Below are positions 42,438-51,836 of a DNA stretch of 64,000 nt, piece by piece (within the stretch, counting starts at the first letter, position 1; each line of letters opens with the position of its first letter). A program made the translations under genes and the position numbers. Origin of the DNA: Saliniramus sp050485405 (GTDB lineage: Bacteria; Pseudomonadota; Alphaproteobacteria; Rhizobiales; Beijerinckiaceae); contig JBJHBI010000010.1 of NCBI GenBank assembly GCA_050485405.1, positions 1 to 64,000 of the forward strand, in the 5' to 3' direction. Under the pieces are notes generated by a model that saw only the letters and a list, made by a program, of their open reading frames with translations, ran no database searches and was not told where the DNA came from.

Positions 42438-43523
42438 ATGGCGACGAATACGAAGACGCCGCAGGCCGGTGACGGGCCCGTGCCGACCGGCAAACCCTCG
42501 GCAGACGTGAAAACTCCGGCAAACGTCCAAGCTCCGGCAGCTGCGAAAGCGCCTGCGGACGCGAAGGCTGCGACGAAGGATTCCGCCCCGGCATCCCCCG
42601 CGAAGCCGGCGCAGGCCGCAAATACCGGCCCGGCCCCCGCGAAGTCGCCCGCCGCTCCCGCACCGCAGGCCGCAGCTGCGCCCAAGGTCGAAGCCAATAG
42701 CGCGAGCAAGATCGAGAGCAAGCCCGAGGCCAAGATCGACGCAAAGCCCGAAGCCAAGGTAGAGCCCAAAACCGCGCCTGCGACGACGGTTGCCCCCGCG
42801 GCGAAGGCCGAACCCAAGGCAGCCACTAAGCCGGAACCCGCAGCCGCCGCGCCCAAATCGGATGCGACCAAGTCGGTCGCATCCAAGTCGGATGCACCGA
42901 AGGCAGCCGCGCCCAAATCGTCCGCTCCCAAATCGTCCGGTCGCAAGGCACCCGCCACGAAGGCGCCCGCCTCCAAGGCGGCTGCGCGCAGTGCCGTCGC
43001 GCCGAGTGTGAAGGCCGAGGCGGTCGCACCCGAGCCCGCGGCTGCGGCACCGAAGCCGGCGGCGGCCAAGCCTGTAGCGCCTGCAGCGAAGGTCGCCGCG
43101 CAGGTATCGACCGCTCAGCTCGGCTTCGAGCTGTTGCCCGGTGGCGATGCGGTGGCGAAGCCGCTGCGCATGGCGCTCGATCTGTCGACGCAGAGCGCAC
43201 GTGACGGCTACGTCCGCGCACGCGAATCGCAGGAAGTGCTCCAGAAGGCCTGCGCCGAGAGCGTCGATGCCGCCTCGCGCGGTCTCGTCGCCATGAACGC
43301 GCAATGGATCGATCTGATGCGCATGCACAGCGACGCCACGCTCGGCCTGTGGCGCGCGACCATCACCGCACCCTCCCTCTCGGAGGCGGTGAAGGCGCAG
43401 ACGAGCGGCATGCGCCAAGCCTATGAAGGCACGGCTTCGCAGCTCAAGGCGATCGCCGAAACCGGCAGCCGCATCGCGAACGAGACGGCGGAGCCCCTGC
43501 GTAAGGCCTTTCCGGGCGTGTGA
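42438..43523 (+). CDS. Phasin with a long Lys/Ala/Pro-rich N-terminal tail
   Basis: A 361-residue protein in two parts. Residues 1-220 are low-complexity Ala, Lys and Pro (A-P-A-A-K-A-P-A and repeated S-D-A-T-K-S) and resemble histone H1-like tails of PhaF-type phasins. The last 140 residues are a phasin helix pair ending in A-E-P-L-R-K-A-F-P. The tail could bind DNA and tether polyester granules to the nucleoid. The ATG at 42438 is used; a GTG 45 bases earlier lacks support. It follows the first phasin gene by 177 bases. Confidence 0.8.
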   Translation: MATNTKTPQAGDGPVPTGKPSADVKTPANVQAPAAAKAPADAKAATKDSAPASPAKPAQAANTGPAPAKSPAAPAPQAAAAPKVEANSASKIESKPEAKIDAKPEAKVEPKTAPATTVAPAAKAEPKAATKPEPAAAAPKSDATKSVASKSDAPKAAAPKSSAPKSSGRKAPATKAPASKAAARSAVAPSVKAEAVAPEPAAAAPKPAAAKPVAPAAKVAAQVSTAQLGFELLPGGDAVAKPLRMALDLSTQSARDGYVRARESQEVLQKACAESVDAASRGLVAMNAQWIDLMRMHSDATLGLWRATITAPSLSEAVKAQTSGMRQAYEGTASQLKAIAETGSRIANETAEPLRKAFPGV

Positions 43524-43667
43524 TTCCGGCTCACGCCGATTGTGCCGAAAGAAACGCATCCGGGGGCTTGCGAAAATACTCCGGATGCGGCATTCAATGC
43601 GCCGTCCCGCCCGGCGGGACGCGCCACACATGATATGCGCCGAGCATGCTCGAAGCATCGCAAACGT

Positions 43668-43744
43668 GCAGCTGTAGCTCAGTTGGTTAGAGCGTCGGAT
43701 TGTGGCTCCGAAGGTCGGTGGTTCGAGCCCACCCAGCTGTACCA
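43668..43744 (+). tRNA. tRNA-His (anticodon GTG)
   Basis: A 77-base cloverleaf. Acceptor GCAGCTG (43668-43674) pairs with CAGCTGT (43734-43740). The anticodon arm is TCGGA-TTGTGGC-TCCGA with anticodon GTG. The T-loop is TTCGAGC. The discriminator is A and CCA is encoded at 43742-43744. The base before position 1 is T, not the usual G-1, and the discriminator is A73 rather than C73, as known in a subset of alphaproteobacteria with a matching divergent HisRS. Confidence 0.96.
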
Positions 43745-43848
43745 TTTCCGCGAAACACTTCCCCACGCACAGACTGATCGCGCCCTTGACGGGTGACGCG
43801 CGTCGTCGACGCATCAAGCGCACGACACCTTCCCCGCTTCGCAAGACG

Positions 43849-43880
43849 AAAAACCCGCCGACCGGAGACTGGTCGACGGG
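43849..43880 (-). terminator. Rho-independent terminator on the minus strand
   Basis: Read leftwards, CCCGTCGACC pairs with GGTCGGCGGG (one G-U pair) around a seven-base loop and is followed by TTTTT. It lies about 97 bases beyond the stop of the gamma-glutamyltransferase gene. Confidence 0.82.
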
Positions 43881-43976
43881 CAAGATGTGTTTGCAGGCAA
43901 AAATGCCGTCTCGGAAAGAATGCAATCTTGGCCGCGCGGGAGCGAGGCTGCGACCGGAGCGGCCGCAGCCGGGATC

Positions 43977-45581
43977 TCACCAACCGAGCGCGCAGCCGTC
44001 CTTGCGCGGATCGGAAGCGCCGATCAGGGTGCCGCTCGCATGGTCGATGGCAATGGCCTGCGCGCCGCCGAGGGGGGAATCGAGTTCCTTGACCGCGCAG
44101 CCGTTCTCCGCGAGATAGCGCGCGACGCCCGCATCGATGCCGCTCTCGACCTGCGTCTCGCCCTGATAGGCGAAGGCGCGCGGGGCGTCGATCGCCGCCT
44201 GCAACGGCATACCCTCCTCGAAGAGCCGCATCATCAGATGCGCGTGCCCGCCGGACTGGTACTGCCCGCCCATCACGCCGAAGGGCAGGACGGGCTTGTC
44301 GTCCTGCATCACGAGGCCGGGAATGATGGTATGCATCGGGCGCTTGCGCGGCTCGAGCCGGTTGGGATGATCGGCGGCGAGGCTGAAGCTCGCACCCCGG
44401 CAATGCAGCATCACGCCGCTCTTCGGCGCGAGCAGCGTCGAGCCGAAGGCGTGGAAGATCGAATTGATGAACGAGACCACGAGCCCGTCCTGATCGACCA
44501 CCGAGAGGCAGATCGTATCGGTCTCCCACGGCGCCGGCCCGAGCTTGCGCTCCGCATGGGCGTTGCGTGCTTCCGGTGCCGGGCGCAGCGCCTCGCGGCG
44601 CACGAAATCGATCGCCGCCGGACCGAGGAACTCATCCACCCCGATTTTCATGAAGGCGGGATCGGTGATGCCCCGGTCACGCAGGAAATAGGCCGCACGG
44701 GTGGCTTCGAGATAGAGCCGCATGCGCTCGCCCGGATCGGTGCAGCCGGTCCAGACGTCCCAGTTCTCCAGGGCCGCGAGGATGAGAAGCGCCGTCGCGC
44801 CCTGCCCGTTGGGCGGGCATTCGAGGATGTCGCGTCCTTTGTAGCGCCCCGAGATCGGGTCGGCGTAATCGCTCGTCTGCGCGGCGAAATCATCGAGGGT
44901 ATGCACCCCGCCGAGCGCATTCAGCGTCGAGACGATGTCGTCGGCCACCGCGCCCTCGTAGAATCCGGCGCGCCCCTTCCGGCCGATCAGGCGCAGCGAC
45001 GCCGCGAGCGCGGGCTGGGCGTGGCGCGAACCGAGCGCGGGAGGCGAACCACCGGGCAGGAAGGCCTCCGCGGTGACCGGATTGCGCGCGAGGCGCTTCG
45101 CATTGCTCTGCCAGTCGAAGGCGACGCGCGGCGCGATGGCGTAGCCTTCCTCCGCGACTTTCGCCGCCGGCTCTAGCAGTTCGGCGAGATCGAGCTTGCC
45201 GTAATCGGCATGCAGGCGGCACCAGGCGTCGACGGCGCCCGGCACCGTCACCGCATGGGGGGAATTGTCGGGGATCTCGGTCAGCCCCTGATCCGCGAGA
45301 GCGGCATGGTCGCTCGCTGCCGGCGTGCGCCCGGATCCGTTGATGGTGACGGGCTTTGCACCGGGTTTCGCGATGATGGCGAAGCAATCGCCACCGATCC
45401 CCGTCATGGCCGGCTCGACCACGCCGAGCATCGCGGTCGCGGCGATCGCGGCATCGACGGCGCTGCCGCCCTTGCGCATCACCTCGACGCCGATCAGGGA
45501 AGCCTGCGGGTGGGACGTGGCGATCATCGCCCGCGTGCCGTAGACGGCGGAGCGCCCGGGGCGCTGGAAATCACGGTTCAT
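43977..45581 (-). CDS. Gamma-glutamyltransferase-family Ntn-hydrolase
   Basis: A 534-residue protein homologous to gamma-glutamyltransferase. The autocleavage/catalytic Thr356 is conserved in E-T-D-T-I-C-L-S-V-V-D, corresponding to T-T-H-x-S-V-V-D of classical enzymes. The N-terminal M-R-K-G-G-S-A-V-D-A-A-I-A-A segment and the late M-G-G-Q-Y-Q are typical. There is no signal peptide, so unlike periplasmic GGT it is probably cytoplasmic, closer to YwrD or oxamate-amidohydrolase-like members. It is transcribed alone downstream of cckA. The true substrate is uncertain. Confidence 0.88.
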   Translation of the reverse strand: MNRDFQRPGRSAVYGTRAMIATSHPQASLIGVEVMRKGGSAVDAAIAATAMLGVVEPAMTGIGGDCFAIIAKPGAKPVTINGSGRTPAASDHAALADQGLTEIPDNSPHAVTVPGAVDAWCRLHADYGKLDLAELLEPAAKVAEEGYAIAPRVAFDWQSNAKRLARNPVTAEAFLPGGSPPALGSRHAQPALAASLRLIGRKGRAGFYEGAVADDIVSTLNALGGVHTLDDFAAQTSDYADPISGRYKGRDILECPPNGQGATALLILAALENWDVWTGCTDPGERMRLYLEATRAAYFLRDRGITDPAFMKIGVDEFLGPAAIDFVRREALRPAPEARNAHAERKLGPAPWETDTICLSVVDQDGLVVSFINSIFHAFGSTLLAPKSGVMLHCRGASFSLAADHPNRLEPRKRPMHTIIPGLVMQDDKPVLPFGVMGGQYQSGGHAHLMMRLFEEGMPLQAAIDAPRAFAYQGETQVESGIDAGVARYLAENGCAVKELDSPLGGAQAIAIDHASGTLIGASDPRKDGCALGW

Positions 45582-45804
45582 GGGTATGTCGTCTCCTTCG
45601 ATCGCGGCGGTCCCGGCCTTCGTCGGACTGGGCGTGGCCGACCGGCGCATCGTTCTCGTGGCGCGATCATAACCTCTGATCGACGCGCCGGCGCCCCCTC
45701 GACCTGCGCGAAAACGGAGAAACGGATATGGCGTGACGCGCGCAAGCGCCACGGCTTGCCGAGGCGCTGCGCGACGTGGCGGATACAGAGAAAGCAATGA
45801 TGCG

Positions 45805-48333
45805 CTAGCGCGCCATCACGTCCTTCACCGTCTCCACCAGTTGCTTGAGTGTGAAGGGTTTGGGCAGGAAGTTGAATTCCTCGCCCTCGGGCAGATTCTT
45901 GCGGAAGGCGTCCTCGGCATAGCCGGAGACGAAGATGACCTTCAGCCCGGGATGCTTGCCGCGCAATTCGCGCAGAAGCGTCGGCCCGTCCATCTCCGGC
46001 ATCACCACGTCCGAGACCACGAGATCGACGGGCACGTCCTGCTCTTCCATGATCTCGAGCGCCTCGACACCGGATGCGGCTTCCAGCACGGTATAGCCGC
46101 GCGCCGAGAGTGCCCGCCCGTTGACGGCGCGTACGGGATCCTCGTCCTCGACGAGCAGGATCACGCCCTCGCCGGTGAGATCGCGCGCCTCTTCCTTGGT
46201 GGCCTGCGGCTGCTCCTCCTCGACGCCCTCCTCGGGGACGTGGCGCGGCAGGAAGACCCGGAAGGAGGTGCCCTCCCCGATCTGCGAATCCGCATAGATG
46301 AAGCCGCCCGACTGCTTGACGATGCCGAAAACGGTGGAAAGCCCGAGCCCCGTCCCCTTGCCGATTTCCTTGGTGGTGAAGAACGGCTCGAAGATCTTGT
46401 CCATCACGTCGGGGGGAATGCCGGTACCCGTATCCGAGACCTCGACGAGGACGTAATCGGCCGCCGGCATGCCGGTCAGGGCGAGTTCCTCGGCCTCCGG
46501 CGCCTCGACATTCGCCGTACGGATGGTGAGCTTGCCGCCATCGGGCATCGCGTCGCGGGCATTGACCGCGAGATTGACCACCACCTGCTCGAACTGGTTC
46601 ACATCCGCCTTGATGGGCCACAGATCGCGCCCGTGGCGCAGGTCGAGCTCGACCCGCTCGCCGAGCAGGCGCTTGAGCAGCATCGACAGATCCGACATCA
46701 CGTCGCCGAGCTGCAGCACTTCCGGGCGCAGCGTCTGGCGGCGCGAGAAGGCGAGCAGCTGGCGCACCAGGCTCGCGGCCCGGTTCGCGTTCTGCTTGAT
46801 CTGCATGATGTCCTGGAAGGCGGGATCGGTCTGGCGGTGATTGGCGAGCAGCAGATCGGAATAGCCGATGATCGCCTGCAGGACGTTGTTGAAATCATGC
46901 GCCACGCCGCCGGCGAGCTGGCCCACGGCCTGCATCTTCTGGGCCTGGGCGAATTGGCGCTCGAGCTGGCGCTGCTCGCTGGTATCGAGGGCATAGAGGA
47001 TGACCGCCTCGCCCTCCTCGTTCTCGCCTTCTTCCGCCGGGCTGAGCCAGATCCGCGCCGAACGCCCGCCATCGCCAGCGAGCGAGACTTCCACCGGCGC
47101 GACGCCGGAGCGCGCCTCGGCCGCGTCGTGCAGGGCGGCGGAGAGCGCTTCGCGGTCGGCCTCGGTGACCTGGTCGAAGAGGTTGGGCCCGTCATCCTCG
47201 CCGCGATGAGCGGGGCCGAACAGGCGCGCGAAGGAGGCGTTGGTGCGCAGGATGCGCCCGCCGCGCTGGAGCGTGGCGATGGCGACAGGGGTATTATTGA
47301 AGAAACGCGCGAAACGCACTTCCGCCGCGCGCTGGCCTTCGGCGCTGCCCTCCTCGCCGGCGGAGCGGTTGATCACGAGGGAGCGCGAAGCTCCCACCTC
47401 CCCGTCCTGACCAAAGGCGACGCGGTGATAGATGCGCACCGGCAGGGCCTGGCCGTCGCGGCGGCGCATGTCGAGATCGAAGGTCTCGGTGCGCACCTCG
47501 CCCGGGGCGCCGGTGATCGTCGTCATGATCGCCACGACGTTTGCGGGCAGGACGTCCTCGATGCGAAGCCCCCCGGAACCGACCTCCGCGAGATCGTGGC
47601 CGAGCCAGGCGGCGAGCGTGGCGTTGATATAGGCGATGGAGCCTTCGGTCTCGACCGAGAAGAAGCCCGCCGGCGCGTGGTCGAGATAATCGATCGCGTG
47701 CTGGAGTTCCTGGAAGACGTTTTCGTGACGCTCGCGTTCATGCGTCACGTCGGCGACGCTCCACAAGGTCGCGGTGGCGCCGCCGGGACGCGGAAGGGGG
47801 CGCACGCGTACCCGGTACCAGCCGAATTCCGTCCGCCCGGCAAGGCCCGGCGAGAGGCGGATCTCCTCGGCCAGCGCCCGGTGTTCGCGCGCCGCCTGCG
47901 AGAGCCGGTAGATCGCCTCGGACACTTCCGGCGCACCGACGAAGAGCCGCTCGACAGGTTTCACGTCACCCGGATCGCGCGCACCGGCAAAGGCGAGATA
48001 GGCCTCGTTGGCATAGACGACGCCGCCGTTCTCACCGGCCACGACGAGCCCCTCGGCGGAACTGTCGGCCATGGCCTTGGTGAGATCGTTGCGTCCGCTC
48101 GCACCGGAGAATTGCAGCGCCCCGATGGCATAGGCGGCGATGAAGAAGACGCCGGCCACGGCCAGCAGGGCGAGGATGCCCATGATGGCGAGGCGGGCCT
48201 GTTCGCCGCTGAACAGGTTGAGGCCGAGAAACGCCGCCGGCAGGGCGATGGCGAGCATCACCAATAGCCATATGTTGCCGGATTTCTCCGACCTGTCGAT
48301 GGTGCTGCGGGCTTTGTCGCTCGGTGGAGCCAT
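45805..48333 (-). CDS. cckA: Cell-cycle hybrid histidine kinase CckA
   Basis: An 842-residue hybrid kinase. Two membrane helices are at about 17-38 and 45-70, followed by PAS domains to about 460. HisKA carries phospho-His479 in G-G-V-A-H-D-F-N-N, HATPase has N-A-R-D-A-M-P-D-G-G, and the C-terminal receiver has Asp775 in S-D-V-V-M-P-E-M-D-G. CckA sends phosphate through ChpT to CtrA and CpdR. ATG at 48333 is preferred; a GTG at 48363 is possible. It directly follows flhB, which ends about 31 bases upstream, so both may share a transcript. Confidence 0.95.
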   Translation of the reverse strand: MAPPSDKARSTIDRSEKSGNIWLLVMLAIALPAAFLGLNLFSGEQARLAIMGILALLAVAGVFFIAAYAIGALQFSGASGRNDLTKAMADSSAEGLVVAGENGGVVYANEAYLAFAGARDPGDVKPVERLFVGAPEVSEAIYRLSQAAREHRALAEEIRLSPGLAGRTEFGWYRVRVRPLPRPGGATATLWSVADVTHERERHENVFQELQHAIDYLDHAPAGFFSVETEGSIAYINATLAAWLGHDLAEVGSGGLRIEDVLPANVVAIMTTITGAPGEVRTETFDLDMRRRDGQALPVRIYHRVAFGQDGEVGASRSLVINRSAGEEGSAEGQRAAEVRFARFFNNTPVAIATLQRGGRILRTNASFARLFGPAHRGEDDGPNLFDQVTEADREALSAALHDAAEARSGVAPVEVSLAGDGGRSARIWLSPAEEGENEEGEAVILYALDTSEQRQLERQFAQAQKMQAVGQLAGGVAHDFNNVLQAIIGYSDLLLANHRQTDPAFQDIMQIKQNANRAASLVRQLLAFSRRQTLRPEVLQLGDVMSDLSMLLKRLLGERVELDLRHGRDLWPIKADVNQFEQVVVNLAVNARDAMPDGGKLTIRTANVEAPEAEELALTGMPAADYVLVEVSDTGTGIPPDVMDKIFEPFFTTKEIGKGTGLGLSTVFGIVKQSGGFIYADSQIGEGTSFRVFLPRHVPEEGVEEEQPQATKEEARDLTGEGVILLVEDEDPVRAVNGRALSARGYTVLEAASGVEALEIMEEQDVPVDLVVSDVVMPEMDGPTLLRELRGKHPGLKVIFVSGYAEDAFRKNLPEGEEFNFLPKPFTLKQLVETVKDVMAR

Positions 48334-48363
48334 GGGAGGGAAACCGCCTGTGCTGAACGTCAC

Positions 48364-49431
48364 TTATGCCCGAATACGCCGTAGCCGCAAGACGTAACCG
48401 ATCACTTCCGCCACGGCTTTGTAGTGTTCCACCGGGATTTCGTCCTCGATCTCGATACTCGCGTGCAGAGCCCGCGCAAGGGGGGGATTCTCGACGATCG
48501 GGACACCGTTCTCACCGGCGACCTTCCGGATCCGCAGCGCGATGTGATCGACGCCCTTGGCGACGCAGACCGGAGCCTGCATGCCCTGCTCGTATTTCAG
48601 CGCCACGGCGTAGTGGGTGGGGTTGGTGATGATCACGGTGGCGTCGGGCACCGAGGCCATCATGCGTCCGCGCACGCGCGCCATGCGCGTCTGCTTCATC
48701 TTGGCCTTGACCTCGGGGTTACCTTCGGTCTGCTTGTATTCGTCGCGCAGTTCCTTGCGGGTCATGCGCTGCTTGTTGTACCAGCGCACGCGCTGATACA
48801 TCAGGTCCGCGACGGCGACGAAGAAGAACAGCACGAGGATGCCGAGCATCAGCTTCACCGCGCCGCTCTGCGCCGCCTGCGGGATGATCCGCGGCTCGAC
48901 CTGGATCAGCAGATCGAGCGTGTGCCGCTCACTCCACAGGATCACCCCGGCGAGCGCGCCGACGATGAGGATCTTCATCAGGCCCTTGGCGAAATTGACC
49001 AGCGCCTCCTTGCCGAACAGGCGCTTTGCGCCGTTGATCGGCGAGATCCGCTCGAGCTTGGGCTGGAGGGGGTCGACGGTCCAGAGCGGGCGGTGCTGGA
49101 TCGCGCCGCCGGCGAGCCCTGCGAACATGATGAAGAGAAAGGGCAGCGCGAGCACGGTCAGCATGCCGATCAGCGCGTTGCGCGCGACCAGATAGAAGCC
49201 CGCACCGTCGGAAGGCACCTGATGCGCGTTCATCAGGAAGCCGCGCATCTCTTGCATGAAACCCGTACCCATGGGGCGTGCGAGGATGGCGATGCACAGG
49301 GCGAGCCCGGCCAGCACGAAGAGCGTATTGAGCTCCTGGCTCTTGGGAACGTCACCCTTTCGGAAGGCCTCGTCCAGTTTTCGCTGGGTCGGCTCTTCCG
49401 TACGATCGTCCTTCTCCGACTGTTCAGACAT
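48364..49431 (-). CDS. flhB: Flagellar export gate protein FlhB
   Basis: A 355-residue export-apparatus protein with four N-terminal membrane helices. The cytoplasmic autocleavage motif N270-P-T-H273 is intact. Cleavage switches substrate from rod-hook to filament proteins. The N-terminal D-R-T-E-E-P-T-Q-R-K-L-D is the standard FlhB opening. It lies ten bases after fliR in the flgB-flgC-fliE-fliQ-fliR-flhB order and is followed by cckA. Confidence 0.97.
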   Translation of the reverse strand: MSEQSEKDDRTEEPTQRKLDEAFRKGDVPKSQELNTLFVLAGLALCIAILARPMGTGFMQEMRGFLMNAHQVPSDGAGFYLVARNALIGMLTVLALPFLFIMFAGLAGGAIQHRPLWTVDPLQPKLERISPINGAKRLFGKEALVNFAKGLMKILIVGALAGVILWSERHTLDLLIQVEPRIIPQAAQSGAVKLMLGILVLFFFVAVADLMYQRVRWYNKQRMTRKELRDEYKQTEGNPEVKAKMKQTRMARVRGRMMASVPDATVIITNPTHYAVALKYEQGMQAPVCVAKGVDHIALRIRKVAGENGVPIVENPPLARALHASIEIEDEIPVEHYKAVAEVIGYVLRLRRIRA

Positions 49432-49440
49432 CGCGATGCC

Positions 49441-50196
49441 TCACAGCCCTGCGATCTCGGCGAGAAATTCGCCGATTTCCTGGAGAAACACGCCCATCAT
49501 CACGCCGACGGCGGTGAAGAGGATGATCATGCCGATCAGGATCGTCGCCGGCAGGGCGAGGAAGAAGACCGGCATCTGCGGCATCAGGCGCGCGAGCACG
49601 CCGAGCCCGAGATTGAACAGGATCCCGAAGACGAGAAACGGCGCCGATATCTGGATCGCGAGGCGAAACCCACGCGCCGCCGCCTGCACGCCGAGCGCGG
49701 CGGCATCCCCCGCAGCCGGCAATCCGCCGGGCGGCAGGAGATCGTAGGAATTGCGGATCGCGGCGATCGCCAGATGATGCAGATCCGTCGAGAAGATCAG
49801 CGTGATGCCGAGCAGCGAGAGAAAGTTGCCCACCGCCGCCTGCTGGCCGCCCATCGCCGGATCGACCGTCATGGCGAAGCCGAGCCCGGTCTGCTGCGCG
49901 ATAATGGTCCCCGCCGTCTGCAACGCACCGATGATCAGCCGCGTCGCCATGCCGAGCATCAGCCCGACGAAGATCTCGCTGATCAGAAGCGTGATCAGTT
50001 GCGGCCCGCCCTGCCCGATCGGCAGCACGGCTTGCGTGGCGGGAAACATCACCAGCGTGAGGAGCAGGGCGAAGCTCAGCCGCGCGCGCGCCCCCAGCGC
50101 CTGCTCGCCGATCGCGGGCAGGAGCATCACCAGCGTTCCGACCCGCGCGAAAGTGAGCAGGAAGGCCACTGCGATCTGGGGAATCAGCAGGTCCAT
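49441..50196 (-). CDS. fliR: Flagellar biosynthetic protein FliR
   Basis: A 251-residue inner-membrane component of the export gate with six hydrophobic segments. The opening M-D-L-L-I-P-Q-I-A-V-A-F and the V-G-L-M-L-G-M-A-T-R segment are typical. FliR joins FliP and FliQ in the gate helix assembly. The 84-base gap before it separates it from fliQ. Confidence 0.95.
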   Translation of the reverse strand: MDLLIPQIAVAFLLTFARVGTLVMLLPAIGEQALGARARLSFALLLTLVMFPATQAVLPIGQGGPQLITLLISEIFVGLMLGMATRLIIGALQTAGTIIAQQTGLGFAMTVDPAMGGQQAAVGNFLSLLGITLIFSTDLHHLAIAAIRNSYDLLPPGGLPAAGDAAALGVQAAARGFRLAIQISAPFLVFGILFNLGLGVLARLMPQMPVFFLALPATILIGMIILFTAVGVMMGVFLQEIGEFLAEIAGL

Positions 50197-50280
50197 GGGC
50201 GATGACGTTAACCATATTCCGTGCGCCGCGCCCCTGATTCGTGCCTGCTCTCACCATCGAATTCGTCGCCGCTTTCCGGC

Positions 50281-50547
50281 TCAGCCCCCGGTCGCGATCG
50301 TCTCGGCGATGCGTTGCATGTAGCCGCCGAGCGCATCGCTCATGAAGGGCAGGAAGATCAGGAGCGAGGCGAAGACCGCGATGATCTTGGGCACGAAGAT
50401 CAGCGTCTGCTCCTGCACCTGGGTCAGCGCCTGGATCAGGGAGATGGCGAGGCCGACGCCGAGCGCCACCAGCATGACCGGCGCGCCCATGCGAAGGAAG
50501 GTGAAGATGCCGTCACGCGCGATGTCGAGGATGAGCGAGCCCGTCAT
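50281..50547 (-). CDS. fliQ: Flagellar biosynthetic protein FliQ
   Basis: An 88-residue protein with two membrane helices, the usual FliQ size. The conserved I-S-L-I-Q-A-L-T-Q-V-Q-E-Q-T-L loop is complete. It packs around FliP in the export gate. It follows fliE in the operon. Confidence 0.96.
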   Translation of the reverse strand: MTGSLILDIARDGIFTFLRMGAPVMLVALGVGLAISLIQALTQVQEQTLIFVPKIIAVFASLLIFLPFMSDALGGYMQRIAETIATGG

Positions 50548-50586
50548 GGAATTGTTCCGATGCTTTTCATGGATGCGCCTTCGCCG

Positions 50587-50907
50587 TCAGACCGGCATGC
50601 GCATGATTTCCTCGTAGGCCTGGATTACCCGGTCGCGGACGGCGACGAGCGTTTCGATCGCGGCCTCGCTCTCGGCCACGGCGGTGACGACGTCGACGAC
50701 ATCCGCCTTGCCCGCAGCGACGGCGGCCGCCTGCGCCTCGGCTGCCTGTCCGCTCGCGCGCACGGAGCCGAGGGCGGAACCGACCATGGCCGAAAAGTCG
50801 GGCAACTCGCCCGCCTGGCTGGCCCGCCCGGCGGCGCCGGCGGCGCTCGACTGGCCGATATTCTGGACGGCGGCATAGGCGCCGGCGGCGAAAGCGTTGG
50901 TGGCCAT
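50587..50907 (-). CDS. fliE: Flagellar hook-basal body protein FliE
   Basis: A 106-residue MS-ring/rod junction protein. The C-terminal A-V-R-D-R-V-I-Q-A-Y-E-E-I-M-R-M-P-V is diagnostic. The ATG at 50907 has GGAG nine bases upstream; the ATG at 50913 is too close to it. It is exported by the flagellar type III apparatus and needs no signal peptide. Confidence 0.93.
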   Translation of the reverse strand: MATNAFAAGAYAAVQNIGQSSAAGAAGRASQAGELPDFSAMVGSALGSVRASGQAAEAQAAAVAAGKADVVDVVTAVAESEAAIETLVAVRDRVIQAYEEIMRMPV

Positions 50908-50934
50908 GGGCATCTACTCCGTTTCGCTGCGCCC

Positions 50935-51345
50935 TCAGGCGCGCAGGATGTCGATGGTGCGCGAGATCATGCGGCGGGTGGCGGTGACGAGGTTGAGATT
51001 GGCCTCGTAGCTGCGCTGCGCCTCGCGCATGTCCATCTGCTCGATCAACGAATTGACGTTGGGAAGCTTCACCTCGCCGTTCTCGTCGGCGGCGGGGTGG
51101 GACGGGTCGAAGCGGGTGCGGAAGGCGCTCTGGTCCTCGCGGATGCGCCCGAGCTGCACCGTATGCGCCTGCAATTCGCGATCGAACCGGTTGGCGAAGG
51201 TGGGCACCCGCCGGCGATAGGGATCACCGCCGGGGGTGTTGGCGGTGGAGTCCGCGTTGGCGAGGTTTTCCGCGATCACGCGCATGCGGCCCGATTGGGC
51301 CTTCAGGCCGGATGCGGCGACGGAAATGGTCTTCATGAAGTCCAT
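50935..51345 (-). CDS. flgC: Flagellar basal-body rod protein FlgC
   Basis: A 136-residue proximal rod protein. The N-terminal helix A-S-G-L-K-A-Q-S-G-R-M-R-V-I-A-E-N-L-A-N-A-D-S and the C-terminal M-R-E-A-Q-R-S-Y-E-A-N form the coiled core. GAGGTGAT precedes the start. It follows flgB by 21 bases. Confidence 0.96.
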   Translation of the reverse strand: MDFMKTISVAASGLKAQSGRMRVIAENLANADSTANTPGGDPYRRRVPTFANRFDRELQAHTVQLGRIREDQSAFRTRFDPSHPAADENGEVKLPNVNSLIEQMDMREAQRSYEANLNLVTATRRMISRTIDILRA

Positions 51346-51366
51346 GGGCGATCACCTCGAGTAAAA

Positions 51367-51765
51367 TCAGCGTCTGCCTGTCGCGATGCGCAGCATCGAG
51401 AGGCTCTTTTCGTAGAGAGAGGCGGCGAGCTGGAAATCCGACTGGTTCTGCGCGGATTTCAGCATCTCCTCCTCGAGATTCACGGCATTGCCGCTCGGGC
51501 GCACCTCGAAGCGCGCCGCGTTGCGTTCGGTGAGCCCCGGTCGCGCCTGATCCAGGGCGATATGCCCCGGCGACGTGCGCGCGACCTGAACATTGCCGCC
51601 GACGGGGCGCCCGCGCGCATCGAGCTGCGGTTCGGCCACGTCACGCGGCTTGAAGCCCGGCGTATCGGCATTGGCGACGTTTTCCGCGATCACCTTCTGG
51701 CGCGCCTGATGCCAATGCATGCGCGTCTTGAGCTTCTCGATCAGCGGCAGACCTGCGACGGACAC
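51367..51765 (-). CDS. flgB: Flagellar basal-body rod protein FlgB
   Basis: A 132-residue proximal rod protein, first gene of the leftward flagellar operon. The A-E-N-V-A-N-A-D-T-P-G-F-K-P-R rod motif is present. The start is a GTG at 51765 with GGAG eight bases upstream; an ATG at 51772 is out of frame. A CtrA-type box lies 72 bases upstream in the divergent promoter gap. Confidence 0.95.
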   Translation of the reverse strand: MSVAGLPLIEKLKTRMHWHQARQKVIAENVANADTPGFKPRDVAEPQLDARGRPVGGNVQVARTSPGHIALDQARPGLTERNAARFEVRPSGNAVNLEEEMLKSAQNQSDFQLAASLYEKSLSMLRIATGRR

Positions 51766-51836
51766 CGGACATCTCCGTTACTCGAATCGCGTGCACGCCA
51801 TCCGACGACACCCGGCAAAAATTGCCGTGTGTATGG

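Noticed and set aside
43745..43976. Integration site or mobile element downstream of tRNA-His
   Set aside because: No integrase, tRNA 3' duplicate or compositional change is visible; the gap holds the minus-strand terminator and nothing else I can support.
45733..50205. Long plus-strand frames across cckA (45733-48267) and flhB-fliR (48424-50205)
   Set aside because: Both are antisense to firmly identified genes and rich in Arg, His and Asp with no motif.
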